DNA of 64,000 nucleotides, from contig JAGCGS010000010.1 of assembly GCA_017649485.1 (NCBI GenBank), forward strand, positions 1 to 64,000. The letters run 5' to 3'. Under the pieces are notes generated by a model that did no database searches, was not told the origin of the DNA, and saw only the letters and a program-made list of their open reading frames with translations. Of the stretch, positions 19,455 to 27,116 are shown piece after piece. The position numbers and the translations under genes were made by a program. Source of the stretch: Bacteroidaceae bacterium. Its GTDB lineage: Bacteria > Bacteroidota > Bacteroidia > Bacteroidales > Bacteroidaceae. Position 1 is the first letter of the stretch, and every line of letters begins with the position of its first letter.

Positions 19455-19565
19455 AGGCTATCCGTTTTAATTCGTTACTGCATACTAAATGCCATTATCA
19501 GCCAAATTATTGCACAAATATAATAAAAAAAAACTTAATTACACCTGTTTGGCTAAAAAAAAGCA

Positions 19566-19573
19566 TAACTTTG
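19566..19573 (+). promoter_or_regulatory. Promoter -7 motif for the GH127 gene
   Basis: TAACTTTG, an exact TAnnTTTG match, ending only 5 bases before the ATG at 19579. Transcription would start at or next to the start codon, so the message may be leaderless, or translation may start at the internal ATG at 19591. Confidence 0.5.
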
Positions 19574-19578
19574 CATGT

Positions 19579-21984
19579 ATGAAACAATATATGATTTCTT
19601 GTCTGACTGTATTGATGGTTTGCCTGGTGTCTTGTGGCTTACAACCATCTGAGAAAAAGATTTCCTGTGTTGAGGAGATCAGTGTTGAAACACCAGTAGG
19701 CTCTGTGCCTCGCCTGCCTTATCAGGTGTGGACAACCTATGCTGACGGCTCAGCAGAATTTCGTCAAGTGGTGTGGCTGAATGCCTCACCTGCCTCAGAG
19801 GAGGTAGAGGCAGACTCCTTACTCAAGCCAGTTGGCTCCTGTTATAAGGTGCAGGGATTCATCATAGGTGATAACACCACTTCAAATGGCTATCCTCTTA
19901 CAGCTCAAGTATATGTGACCAGCAAGCCTTATTTCTTACCTTCCTCACAACCCATTGCACAGACTCTACCCCTTGACAAAACTCAGCTGACAGGAGATAA
20001 TCGACTGACCTGGAATCGCGATTTGGACATTCAGGAGATTTTAAAATGGGATGTGAGCCAACAGCTTTACAATTATCGTGACACTTATGGGATGAGTACG
20101 GAAGGATATACAAAATCAGCGGGCTGGGACTCTCCCACCACCAAGCTGAAAGGGCATGGATCAGGTCATTATATGTCGGCTTTGGCATTTGCCTACGCCA
20201 GTTGTCAGGATGCCACACAGAAAGAAATATTGCGTAATAACATCACTCGTATGGTGGATGAACTGCGAACCTGTCAGGAGCGTACTTTCGTGTGGGACAA
20301 GCAGTTGGGAAGATATCGCGAGGCTCGCGACCTGGCTCCGGAGCAGGAGCTTCGTAACTTGCAGGGCACTTGGGAGGCTTTCGATGAATATAAGAAAGAT
20401 TATGAGCATTATGGATATGGTTACTTGAATGCCATCCCTGCCCAACATGCTGTTTTGGTGGAGATGTACAGGCCCTACCACAATGAGAATTGGGTGTGGG
20501 CTCCTTATTATGCCATCCACAAACAGTTGGCAGGTCTGATTGACATTGCCACTTACATGGATAATCCAGCCATTGCTTCTAAGGCCTTGCTTATTGCCAA
20601 AGATATGGGTTTGTGGGTGTGGAACCGCTTGCACTATCGCACTTATATAAAGAGTGGTGGCACTCAGGAAGAACGTCACGCCAAGCCTGGCAACCGTTAT
20701 GAGATGTGGAATATGTATATTGCAGGCGAGGTAGGTGGCATGTGTGAGTCGCTTTCCCGCTTGGCTGAGATGGTAAGCAATCCTACTGAGAAAGCTCATC
20801 TGGCTGAAGCGGCTAATTACTTCGACAGTCCTGCCTTTTTCAGCCCTTTAACTCGCAATGTGGATGCCATCCGCAATCGTCATGCTAACCAGCATATCCC
20901 CATGATTACTGGAGTCTTACGCAGTTTCCGCAACAATGGGAATGCCGATTATTACCACATAGCCGAGAATTTTTGGAACATGATTCAAGGCCGATATCGC
21001 TATGCCACAGGTGGGGTTGGCAATGCGGAGATGTTTCGTGAGCCTTACACACAGATGTATCATCTGGCTACCAATGCGAACAATGAGGGCTATGATGCTA
21101 CCCTCAACGAGACTTGTTGTGCCTATAATTTGGCTAAACTGACAAAGGACTTGAATTGCTACAATCCTGATGACGCGAGGTATATGGATTATTACGAACG
21201 GGTGCTTTATAACCAAATAGTTGGCTCTATTAATCCGCATCAGTATCAAACTACCTATCACTATGCTTTGGGGCTGAATGCCTCAAAGCCCTGGGGCAAC
21301 GAAACACCCCATGAATCATGCTGTGGAGGCACAGGATCCGAGAATCATGTGAAGTATCAGGAAGCTGCTTATTTTGTTAGTGACAACACCATCTGGGTGG
21401 GTTTGTACCTCCCTACTCTCGCCACTTGGGATGCCAAGCAGGTTACCATCAAACAGGATTGTACCTGGCCAGCTGAGCAATCCACCATCCGAATCGCGCA
21501 AGGCACAGGTAGGTTTGCTATGAAACTAAGAGTGCCATATTGGGCAACTGCAAATTTTGATGTGCAACTGAATGGCAAATCTATCGCCAAGAACTACCAA
21601 CCATCATCTTACATCACCATCCCGGAACGAGAATGGACCACAGAAGATGTGGTAACAGTTACCATGCCTTTTACCAAGCATATTGATTTTGCACCAGACA
21701 AGATGGATATTGCTGTTATTGATAAAAACACAAAGCAATCTTACAGCCCGCGATGGGCAGGTGCTTTCATGTTGGGTCCTATGGTTATGGCATCCTCAGG
21801 TTTTGAGACTTGGGATGATGCCACCCTCAACCTCTTTGAAAGCCTGAGCAAAGCCACTATCAGCAAGTCTGAGGGTGCTGGTGCAGATGCCAGCCTCTAT
21901 ACCCTTACCTTGCAAGGCCACACCTTCTATCCCGACTATTACATCGATAAAAACACCACCCACTATTTCCGTATGCAGGAATGA
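19579..21984 (+). CDS. GH127 (DUF1680) beta-L-arabinofuranosidase-like lipoprotein
   Basis: 801 residues from the ATG at 19579, chosen because it begins a lipoprotein signal (MKQYMISCLTVLMVCLVSC, lipobox cysteine C19). An Ig-like (Big_4 type) domain follows ('LPYQVWTTYADGSAEFRQVVW'), then the GH127 barrel. The zinc/nucleophile cysteines of this family are present: E511-x-C513 in 'NETCCAYN' and C581-C582 in 'ESCCGGTG', matching the Glu-x-Cys and Cys-Cys set of HypBA1. GH127 enzymes remove terminal beta-L-arabinofuranose from plant glycoproteins or pectin; the exact substrate is not certain. It stands alone, with no SusCD pair. Confidence 0.92.
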   Translation: MKQYMISCLTVLMVCLVSCGLQPSEKKISCVEEISVETPVGSVPRLPYQVWTTYADGSAEFRQVVWLNASPASEEVEADSLLKPVGSCYKVQGFIIGDNTTSNGYPLTAQVYVTSKPYFLPSSQPIAQTLPLDKTQLTGDNRLTWNRDLDIQEILKWDVSQQLYNYRDTYGMSTEGYTKSAGWDSPTTKLKGHGSGHYMSALAFAYASCQDATQKEILRNNITRMVDELRTCQERTFVWDKQLGRYREARDLAPEQELRNLQGTWEAFDEYKKDYEHYGYGYLNAIPAQHAVLVEMYRPYHNENWVWAPYYAIHKQLAGLIDIATYMDNPAIASKALLIAKDMGLWVWNRLHYRTYIKSGGTQEERHAKPGNRYEMWNMYIAGEVGGMCESLSRLAEMVSNPTEKAHLAEAANYFDSPAFFSPLTRNVDAIRNRHANQHIPMITGVLRSFRNNGNADYYHIAENFWNMIQGRYRYATGGVGNAEMFREPYTQMYHLATNANNEGYDATLNETCCAYNLAKLTKDLNCYNPDDARYMDYYERVLYNQIVGSINPHQYQTTYHYALGLNASKPWGNETPHESCCGGTGSENHVKYQEAAYFVSDNTIWVGLYLPTLATWDAKQVTIKQDCTWPAEQSTIRIAQGTGRFAMKLRVPYWATANFDVQLNGKSIAKNYQPSSYITIPEREWTTEDVVTVTMPFTKHIDFAPDKMDIAVIDKNTKQSYSPRWAGAFMLGPMVMASSGFETWDDATLNLFESLSKATISKSEGAGADASLYTLTLQGHTFYPDYYIDKNTTHYFRMQE

Positions 21985-22053
21985 CGCAAGGGCATAAAAG
22001 TTATGGTGTACTGATTTTGGTTGACAGTAGCAAAGGGTAGTCTTGGCGATAGG

Positions 22054-22083
22054 GTTTCTTCACAGTTTTGACTGCAAAGAAAC
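22054..22083. other. Hairpin 70 bases after the GH127 stop
   Basis: A 7-bp outer stem (GTTTCTT/AAGAAAC) and a 4-bp inner stem (CAGT/ACTG, loop TTTG) are separated by a symmetric CA/CA internal loop. There is no T tract, so it may be an RNA processing or stability element rather than a terminator. Confidence 0.45.
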
Positions 22084-22199
22084 GAATTCATATTGTTGCA
22101 TCCTCATAAAAAACTGTATTTCAATTATTTCAAAGACCGATTAGTCCACTTTAACGGGACAATAGTGAAAATCCATATATTCAAAGCTGACCGATTACA

Positions 22200-22261
22200 A
22201 AATCGCGAGTAAGCGAGAGCAGTCCTATGCAAGCCCAGGGAATGCCGAGCGTGAGCGATTT
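22200..22261 (-). ncRNA. Candidate structured RNA, closed by a 7-bp stem
   Basis: The ends AAATCGC (22200-22206) and GCGATTT (22255-22261) are perfect reverse complements. The G+C-rich interior carries related GCGAG/GAGCG words that could form further stems. It begins 2 bases past the stop of the 29-codon minus-strand ORF and would be part of the same transcript. I do not recognise it as a named RNA family. Confidence 0.35.
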
Positions 22262-22263
22262 AT

Positions 22264-22353
22264 CTAATGGCCAATGTCGCTAAGCGACATGTCGTGATTT
22301 TTGATCTTTGCCTCTTCACCCCGTGGCCTTTGGTGGTGCTTTTGGCTCTGCAT
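22264..22353 (-). CDS. 29-residue small ORF, unknown function
   Basis: The ATG at 22353 lies 13 bases downstream of an exact TATCTTTG promoter motif. The peptide is very hydrophilic: it starts MQSQKHHQRPRGEEAKIKN and ends with HDMSLSDIGH. A palindrome within it (22274-22290, ATGTCGC/GCGACAT) codes for the D-M-S-L-S-D part. The same frame is open upstream for 42 more codons, but that extension precedes the promoter. It may be a real small protein or only part of a non-coding transcript. I do not recognise a family. Confidence 0.35.
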   Translation of the reverse strand: MQSQKHHQRPRGEEAKIKNHDMSLSDIGH

Positions 22354-22366
22354 CTGAATCACGATG

Positions 22367-22374
22367 CAAAGATA
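22367..22374 (-). promoter_or_regulatory. Promoter -7 motif for the 29-codon ORF / candidate RNA
   Basis: Minus-strand TATCTTTG, an exact TAnnTTTG match in an otherwise gene-poor region, followed within 14 bases by an ATG. Confidence 0.5.
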
Positions 22375-22554
22375 TATATAATATTTAAACTGCAAAATAT
22401 ATTTTAAATATTTTTCAAAAAAAAATGCTTTTTCCTTGATATGCTGCGACATGGTGGCCATTTCAACTAATCGAGCCATTTGCTTTGAGAAATTGAAGCA
22501 ATTAGTTAGAGTAATAGGTTGGGAGGGTTGAAAGGGGTAAACAACGTCTTATTG

Positions 22555-22709
22555 GTGGTCATTAGTGGTCAATTGTCAATAGTCATTAAGCTTTCGGGGG
22601 TTGCCTAAAAACACCACTATAATTATAAATATATATTTATAATTATAGTGAGCCTGATGCCCAATCCTTATTTCTTATTGACAATTGACAATTGACCACT
22701 AATGACCAC
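22555..22709. repeat. 155-bp nested palindromic element
   Basis: Two perfect 26-bp inverted arms (22555-22580 and 22684-22709, the left starting GTGGTCATTAGTGG) enclose a perfect 36-bp AT-rich palindrome (22615-22650). The arms contain TCAATTG/TTGACAA units related to the heptanucleotide repeats elsewhere in the window. No target-site duplication or ORF was seen. Confidence 0.85.
22615..22650. repeat. Perfect 36-bp palindrome
   Basis: The left half reads CACTATAATTATAAATAT and the right half is its exact reverse complement, without a spacer. It is A+T only except for the end bases and can extrude as a cruciform. Confidence 0.9.
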
Positions 22710-22788
22710 GACAAATGCAATATTTGGCATTTTGGGATGTATTTGGAATGAACTTTCAAGGTGAAAAGTGTTAAATTCTGCAAATTTT

Positions 22789-22802
22789 ATGCTGCACAGC
22801 AT
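22789..22802. promoter_or_regulatory. Possible operator upstream of the 45-residue gene
   Basis: Inverted repeat ATGCTG-CA-CAGCAT located at the expected -33 region of the promoter at 22824. A regulator or RNA polymerase contact there is only inferred. Confidence 0.35.
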
Positions 22803-22823
22803 GTTTTTCTCAATAATTATGCT

Positions 22824-22831
22824 TACCTTTG
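22824..22831 (+). promoter_or_regulatory. Promoter -7 motif for the 45-residue gene
   Basis: TACCTTTG, an exact TAnnTTTG match, 74 bases upstream of the ATG at 22906. The leader of about 68 bases could fold into a 7-bp stem (GTCTTCT/AGAGGAC) just before the ribosome binding site. Confidence 0.6.
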
Positions 22832-22893
22832 CAGCGCAAATAGAGAGATAAAAGATTGTTTAACCTGTCTTCTGTGAGAGAGAGGACATAAAA

Positions 22894-22900
22894 AAGGAGG
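22894..22900 (+). promoter_or_regulatory. Perfect Shine-Dalgarno AAGGAGG
   Basis: AAGGAGG followed by five bases and then ATG. Bacteroidota genes rarely use this signal because their 16S tail is largely shielded, so its presence here is unusual and supports the small ORF as truly translated. Confidence 0.7.
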
Positions 22901-22905
22901 TTAAT

Positions 22906-23043
22906 ATGACTAAGAATGCAAACACTATTTCAATGCTGAAGTATAGCATTGAGCGTTATCAGAGAATGGGTAATGGCGTTATGTGCCAAGTGTTGAAAAG
23001 CAAGCTCCAGAAGCTGCTGGCTCAGCAGACAAAGCTTGCTTAA
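22906..23043 (+). CDS. 45-residue small protein, unknown function
   Basis: Sequence starts MTKNANTISMLKYSIERYQR, continues with 'MGNGVMCQVLKSKLQKLLAQ' and ends QTKLA. It is basic, with one cysteine and an amphipathic helical C-terminal half. It has a complete expression unit: a -7 promoter motif, a perfect Shine-Dalgarno and a strong terminator 33 bases after the stop. No hydrophobic membrane segment is visible. I do not recognise the family. It converges on the DUF5606 gene. Confidence 0.75.
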   Translation: MTKNANTISMLKYSIERYQRMGNGVMCQVLKSKLQKLLAQQTKLA

Positions 23044-23076
23044 TTTTAAAGAAGCAAATAACTTTTAAAAATAAAA

Positions 23077-23108
23077 ACGGAGGGCTGGGAAGCTCTCCGT
23101 TCTTTTTT
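23077..23108 (+). terminator. Rho-independent terminator of the 45-residue gene
   Basis: A 10-bp stem (ACGGAGGGCT/AGCTCTCCGT, one G-U pair) with a GGGA tetraloop, followed by TCTTTTTTG. Confidence 0.9.
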
Positions 23109-23132
23109 GTTTGTCAAACCTGACATTAGATG

Positions 23133-23555
23133 TTATGATTCAGTGCTTTCAGCTTCTTCCTTCTTTTCATCAAAGTCAGTGTTGCCACTCTTGACAAGGA
23201 TATTATACCAACTGATAAGCTTGCGGATATCGTTTGGATGTACTCTGTCGCGATCAAAATCAGGTAATACTGTCTGTAGATAATCGGCAAGTTCAGTGCT
23301 CTTGGCATTCTTCACGTCGATAGCGACCTCAGCACCTTGCTCCTTCTCGAGCATATTCTTAAGCACTTGACGCAAAGGCACATCCTCATCGTTAGTAAAC
23401 ATGGAAATGTCACCCAATGATACAATCTTCTCGTTACCATAAGCAGGTGAACGACGGCCATCTAACAATGACTCAACAATCAACATATTCTTGGCCTGAG
23501 AAACCAGCTTGTACAGACCTGGCTTGCCTGAAATAGATAAAATGGTATTCAACAT
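23133..23555 (-). CDS. DUF5606 domain protein
   Basis: 140 residues. The N-terminus 'MLNTILSISGKPGLYKLVSQAKNM' and 'VESLLDGRRSPAYGNEKIVSLGDISMFT' are hallmarks of the DUF5606 family, which is restricted to Bacteroidota. The middle has a helical segment ('PLRQVLKNMLEKEQG') and the C-terminal tail is acidic (KKEEAESTES). Function unknown; cytoplasmic by lack of signal. It follows coaE by 41 bases at the end of the nusB-yajC-ybbR-coaE run and may be cotranscribed. Confidence 0.85.
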   Translation of the reverse strand: MLNTILSISGKPGLYKLVSQAKNMLIVESLLDGRRSPAYGNEKIVSLGDISMFTNDEDVPLRQVLKNMLEKEQGAEVAIDVKNAKSTELADYLQTVLPDFDRDRVHPNDIRKLISWYNILVKSGNTDFDEKKEEAESTES

Positions 23556-23596
23556 ATTTTACTTGTTTTTTAATTTTTACGGTGCGAAGATACGCA

Positions 23597-24184
23597 TTAT
23601 TTTTTAGATAAAGTGTTTATAAAGTCCAAAACCTGAGGAATGAGTGGTGTTTTTCCATCGTTCATGATTACAAAGTGACTAAGACGACGTTTTTCCTCAT
23701 CATCTAATTGCTGACGTATGCGACTTTCAATGGCCTCACGGGTAGCATGATCGCGTTGCATAGCTCTTGCAATGCGGACTTCTAAGGGAGCATAGACCAT
23801 GAGAATGTGATCTACTACATCTTGAAAGCCTGCCTCGAAGAGGATGGCGGATTCTATGGCTACCAGAGGACAGTTCTGGATAGTTGACCAATGGCGAAAG
23901 TCGTCTTTGATAACGGGATGGATGATGGCATTAACTTCCTGAACATGCTGGGCAGAGGTAAAGAGATAGTTGGCCAAAAAGGGTTTGTTCAAGGCACCAT
24001 CTACATATACTTCGGAGCCAACAAGGGAGATAAGTTGCTCACGGATAGCAGGATGGCTGATGGTGAGTCGCTTGGATTCGGCATCGCAGTCATAAACAGG
24101 AATGTCAAGGGTGCGGAAAATTTGGGACACCACACTCTTGCCACTTCCGATACCTCCAGTAATGCCAATCTTACTCGGATTCAT
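23597..24184 (-). CDS. coaE: Dephospho-CoA kinase
   Basis: 195 residues. It phosphorylates dephospho-CoA to coenzyme A, the last step of CoA synthesis. The P-loop 'GITGGIGSGKSVV' is near residues 8-20. 'YDCDAESKRL', 'AIESAILFEAGF' and 'RIARAMQRD' match the CoaE lid and CoA-binding regions. The start at 24184 overlaps the end of the ybbR gene by 14 bases, consistent with translational coupling. Confidence 0.95.
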   Translation of the reverse strand: MNPSKIGITGGIGSGKSVVSQIFRTLDIPVYDCDAESKRLTISHPAIREQLISLVGSEVYVDGALNKPFLANYLFTSAQHVQEVNAIIHPVIKDDFRHWSTIQNCPLVAIESAILFEAGFQDVVDHILMVYAPLEVRIARAMQRDHATREAIESRIRQQLDDEEKRRLSHFVIMNDGKTPLIPQVLDFINTLSKK

Positions 24185-25169
24185 CCTTGTTTACATTTTC
24201 AATAAGGAAATCAACCTGCTGGGGATAAATGCGAAGCTGACTGATGCCCTTGGGTACTTTCTTCAGCTTAACCTGATACTTCTCATCGCCCAACTTCATG
24301 AGTTCTTCGTAGGTGACAAGCACATGGAAGTCCTCGGGCTTGATGTCAAGGTATTTGCTAAGCCCCACATGGAAAGTGACTTTTACTTTGGAAGGAAAAG
24401 CACGAAGGGTCTTGTCTGCAGGGAAATTGACACCTTCTATGGGTACCTCAACGCTTTTCTCTGTGTAGATATCAACAGGCAGTATGAGATCCACAACATC
24501 AGGTACGAATTTGACTCCCCTACTGCTTACCAGTTCAACCTGACGACGCAAAGTATCTTCTATTTGTGTCTGCTCGAAATATTTGGTATAGGCTACCTTG
24601 ATGGTGTCAAGGGCTCCTTGGGGAGCATACACAGTAACATGCTCAGGGGTGAAGATGGTGTCACTGAGGTAGTATTGCTGACCGGCAGTAACCCTTGCCT
24701 GCAGCTGAACAGGTACTTTCTTGGATATGCCCTCAGAGTAATAATACTCTAATGTGTCAGGCTTTATGGACACCACATGGGTGTTGGCACCAAGCTGGGA
24801 AGTAACTGCCTTAGAAAAGGTGGAGCTTAGAATGGTGACATGATGACGACGCGTCTGGTACTCAGCAAAGTCGATATTGATGGGATAGAAGCGTTTGGTG
24901 AGGCGATAGTTGAGCAAGGTATTACCTTTGTCGCGCACATTAACACTCAGGTCTGATGGGAAATCAGAGGTGATGACAATGTTCTCTGGCACGTTCTTGA
25001 GCCTCAAGGGTACTTTTACCTCCATCTCATATTCACGGTCGAGGGTCTGAACCAGCCAGAAGACTGAGGCGATTACGACAAAGAACATGAAGATGAAGAA
25101 CTCTCTGCTTGGCTTACTAAGCAGAAAGTTCTTGATTCGCTTTGCTATATTGAGGTACCTTTTTGTCAT
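24171..25169 (-). CDS. YbbR-like domain protein (CdaR family)
   Basis: 332 residues with one N-terminal membrane helix ('EFFIFMFFVVIASVFWLVQTL', near 19-39) and YbbR-like repeats outside the membrane (for instance 'VPLRLKNVPENIVI' near 57 and 'VPVQLQARVTAGQQYYLSD' near 146). In Firmicutes, YbbR/CdaR regulates the c-di-AMP cyclase; in Bacteroidota its partner is not established. It overlaps yajC by four bases (ATGA), and coaE overlaps its end. Confidence 0.85.
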   Translation of the reverse strand: MTKRYLNIAKRIKNFLLSKPSREFFIFMFFVVIASVFWLVQTLDREYEMEVKVPLRLKNVPENIVITSDFPSDLSVNVRDKGNTLLNYRLTKRFYPINIDFAEYQTRRHHVTILSSTFSKAVTSQLGANTHVVSIKPDTLEYYYSEGISKKVPVQLQARVTAGQQYYLSDTIFTPEHVTVYAPQGALDTIKVAYTKYFEQTQIEDTLRRQVELVSSRGVKFVPDVVDLILPVDIYTEKSVEVPIEGVNFPADKTLRAFPSKVKVTFHVGLSKYLDIKPEDFHVLVTYEELMKLGDEKYQVKLKKVPKGISQLRIYPQQVDFLIENVNKDESE

Positions 25170-25477
25170 TTCGGCTGGTTATTGGCATCGGCAGCAGCTG
25201 CGAAGATAGAGTTCTTATCAACGCGAATCTTAACGTTGCGGTCGATTTCCAATATTACATCATTGTCATTGATTTCCTTGATGACACCATGCACGCCACC
25301 AGCTGTGATGACTTGCTGGTTAACCTGTAATGATCTGCGGAACTCTGCGATTTCTTTCTGTTTCTTGTTCTGAGGACGAATCATGAAGAAATACATGATG
25401 ACGAACATCAGAATAAGCATAATCCACATCATTGATGAATCCATTCCCGCAGCGGGAGCTTGTAACATTGTAATCAT
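25166..25477 (-). CDS. yajC: Preprotein translocase subunit YajC
   Basis: 103 residues. A single membrane helix ('MMWIMLILMFVIMYFFMIRPQNKKQKE', near 16-42) is followed by the YajC core 'SLQVNQQVITAGGVHGVIKEINDNDVIL'. YajC accompanies SecDF in protein export at the inner membrane. It lies 24 bases after nusB and overlaps the ybbR gene by four bases. The start ATG at 25477 gives a normal family length. Confidence 0.94.
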   Translation of the reverse strand: MITMLQAPAAGMDSSMMWIMLILMFVIMYFFMIRPQNKKQKEIAEFRRSLQVNQQVITAGGVHGVIKEINDNDVILEIDRNVKIRVDKNSIFAAAADANNQPK

Positions 25478-25501
25478 ATTCCTAATTTTTTATCGTTTAA
25501 C

Positions 25502-26428
25502 TTACTTTTTAATTATCTTTCCTTCACGTTTCAGTTTCTTCACAATGCCGTCGAGGGTTCCATTGACGAAGGCTCCGCTTTTGGGAGTGCTGTAGTACTT
25601 AGCTATCTCAACAAACTCGTTGAGAGTTACACTGATAGGGATATTGGAGAAACTGAGAATCTCTGCCAAAGCCACTTGCATGATGACTACATCCATGAAT
25701 GCCACTCGGTTCAGGTCCCAATTGCGAGTGTTGTCGCTGATCAATCTACGATATTCATCGCAATTAAGGATGGAACGCCGCAGCAGGCGAATGGCAAAGT
25801 TGCGATCCTCATCATCTTTGAACTCGGGGAGTAGAGGTTGGTCGGCACCATTGGCCTCATCGAAGCGATTGATGGTCTTTAACACGAAAGTATCAACAAT
25901 CTCCTTGTCGTCATTCCAATAAAGGCTCAACTCTTCAAGCAGGTTATCCAGGTCGGCATTACCATAAATAAAGGTTTTATAGAGCTTACGCCAGAACTCA
26001 CGATCAATAGCATAAGTAGATGAAGGCATCGCCATATACTCCTTATATATATCTGATGTCTGAATTTTCTCGTATAGCTGTTTCAGAAAATCCTCATGGT
26101 CGAACCAGGAGCGTTTCTGGCGATTGGCATAATCGTTGAGCATCGCATTAACTTGCAGCTGTGCAGCAAACTTGTTTTCCACAAATCGCATGTTCGGGTT
26201 CAAATCATCAGGAGTTGCCAGCTTCTTCAACTTAGCGTTTTCAATGCGTTTCAAGGCGTAATCAGTGAGATTGACCATTAGAAGCAGCAGATAGTTATAA
26301 AGGTCATAGGCTTTAGAAATACTGAAAAGTAGTTCTTTTTCAGTGGCATCCAGGTTCTTGTTGCCATTCTGATAATAGGCATAGACAATCTGGACAATCT
26401 TCAATCGGATAAGAGCTCTGTTTATCAT
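25502..26428 (-). CDS. nusB: Transcription antitermination factor NusB, long Bacteroidota form
   Basis: 308 residues, about twice the length of E. coli NusB, as usual in Bacteroidota. The N-terminal half begins 'MINRALIRLKIVQIVYAYYQNG', and the NusB fold sits in the C-terminal half, with 'LNRVAFMDVVIMQVALAEIL' and 'IPISVTLNEFVEIAKYYSTPKSGAFVNGTLD'. NusB binds boxA RNA with S10 in rRNA antitermination. It heads the nusB-yajC-ybbR-coaE operon. Confidence 0.95.
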   Translation of the reverse strand: MINRALIRLKIVQIVYAYYQNGNKNLDATEKELLFSISKAYDLYNYLLLLMVNLTDYALKRIENAKLKKLATPDDLNPNMRFVENKFAAQLQVNAMLNDYANRQKRSWFDHEDFLKQLYEKIQTSDIYKEYMAMPSSTYAIDREFWRKLYKTFIYGNADLDNLLEELSLYWNDDKEIVDTFVLKTINRFDEANGADQPLLPEFKDDEDRNFAIRLLRRSILNCDEYRRLISDNTRNWDLNRVAFMDVVIMQVALAEILSFSNIPISVTLNEFVEIAKYYSTPKSGAFVNGTLDGIVKKLKREGKIIKK

Positions 26429-26457
26429 AAAAAATCGATTATTCTTCTATTACGATG

Positions 26458-26465
26458 CAAAGATA
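26458..26465 (-). promoter_or_regulatory. Promoter -7 motif for the nusB operon
   Basis: Minus-strand TATCTTTG, an exact TAnnTTTG match, 29 bases upstream of the nusB ATG. Confidence 0.6.
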
Positions 26466-26575
26466 GTGCTTTTTTCTTTCGCAACCTCACATTATCTCAT
26501 TTTTTCTTGGTCAGATGAAAAAAAATGCCCAACTTTGGGGAAGAATTGAATACATTCTTTATAAAACGAGTGAAT

Positions 26576-26977
26576 ATGGAAGATTTAAAGAAAAAAAGTG
26601 CTGTTGAGCTTTATGACAAGGAAATCGTGTTTTCGCAATCTGTGAAGGCAGGCAAAAGAATTTATTATTTAGATGTGAAGAAGAACCGTAAGGACGAACT
26701 TTTTCTCGCCATTACCGAGAGTAAAAAGATCTTTAACGGGGAGGGGGATGACGCACAAGTGTCGTATGAAAAGCATAAAATATTTTTATATAAGGAAGAC
26801 TTTGATAAATTCTGTCGCAGTTTGAACGAAGCGGTGGCATTTATTAAGGAGCGCCAACCTTATGAGGCTCCTGCTCCAGCTGAGGAAGAACCCAAAGAAA
26901 GTGCTCCTTCTTACACAGAAAAGCCTAATGAAGAGGGTGAACTGGAAGAGCCAATTAAAATTGATATCGATTTTTAA
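26576..26977 (+). CDS. DUF3276 (PUR-alpha-like) protein
   Basis: 133 residues from the ATG at 26576 (the frame is open upstream but that region lacks family similarity). 'VELYDKEIVFSQSVKAGKRIYYLDVKKNRKD' and 'LFLAITESKKIF' match the PUR-type fold that binds single-stranded nucleic acid. The last 30 residues are acidic and proline-rich. Borrelia and Bacteroidota homologues bind DNA and RNA and can act as regulators; the targets here are unknown. It is divergent from nusB and precedes rplY. Confidence 0.85.
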   Translation: MEDLKKKSAVELYDKEIVFSQSVKAGKRIYYLDVKKNRKDELFLAITESKKIFNGEGDDAQVSYEKHKIFLYKEDFDKFCRSLNEAVAFIKERQPYEAPAPAEEEPKESAPSYTEKPNEEGELEEPIKIDIDF

Positions 26978-26985
26978 GCAGAAGT

Positions 26986-27016
26986 TTTGATAATTCAGAA
27001 AAGTTTCGTACCTTTG
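26986..27016 (+). promoter_or_regulatory. Complete promoter of rplY (-33 and -7)
   Basis: TTTG (26986-26989), 19 bases, then TACCTTTG (27009-27016): the full Bacteroidota sigma consensus with ideal spacing. It lies just after the DUF3276 stop. Confidence 0.85.
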
Positions 27017-27036
27017 CGCCGCTTTTTTGCAATCAT

Positions 27037-27060
27037 TGTGTGTAACGCACACACCGTGTG
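27037..27060 (+). promoter_or_regulatory. Leader with two mutually exclusive hairpins upstream of rplY
   Basis: The roughly 95-base leader contains TGTGTG/CACACA (27037-27053) and an alternative CACAC/GTGTG pair (27048-27060) sharing the CACAC strand. Only one can form at a time, as in attenuators; a regulatory role is inferred. Confidence 0.35.
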
Positions 27061-27116
27061 ATGGTGAATTAAGCACAATAAACTTAATTTTAGAGTAACA
27101 CAAAAAATTTAAGAAA

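Larger units (their letters stand above)
21985..22905. other. Long intergenic region with small ORF and structured repeats
   Basis: About 920 bases without a long gene. In order it holds a near-symmetric hairpin (22054-22083), a 62-base element closed by a 7-bp stem (22200-22261), a minus-strand 29-codon ORF with its own promoter (22264-22374), an AT-rich stretch with poly-A (22375-22440), a 155-bp nested palindrome (22555-22709), and the regulatory region of a plus-strand 45-residue gene. No transposase, tRNA or rRNA is seen. Confidence 0.85.

Noticed and set aside
22264..22479. 71-codon minus-strand ORF
   Set aside because: Its first 42 codons lie upstream of or overlap the TATCTTTG promoter and an AT-rich tract. 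Only the 29-codon part downstream of the promoter is plausible.
22555..22709. Insertion sequence
   Set aside because: No transposase ORF and no target-site duplication seen.
23597..26428. c-di-AMP cyclase operon based on the YbbR gene
   Set aside because: No DisA/CdaA cyclase gene is adjacent; only the YbbR-like protein is present.
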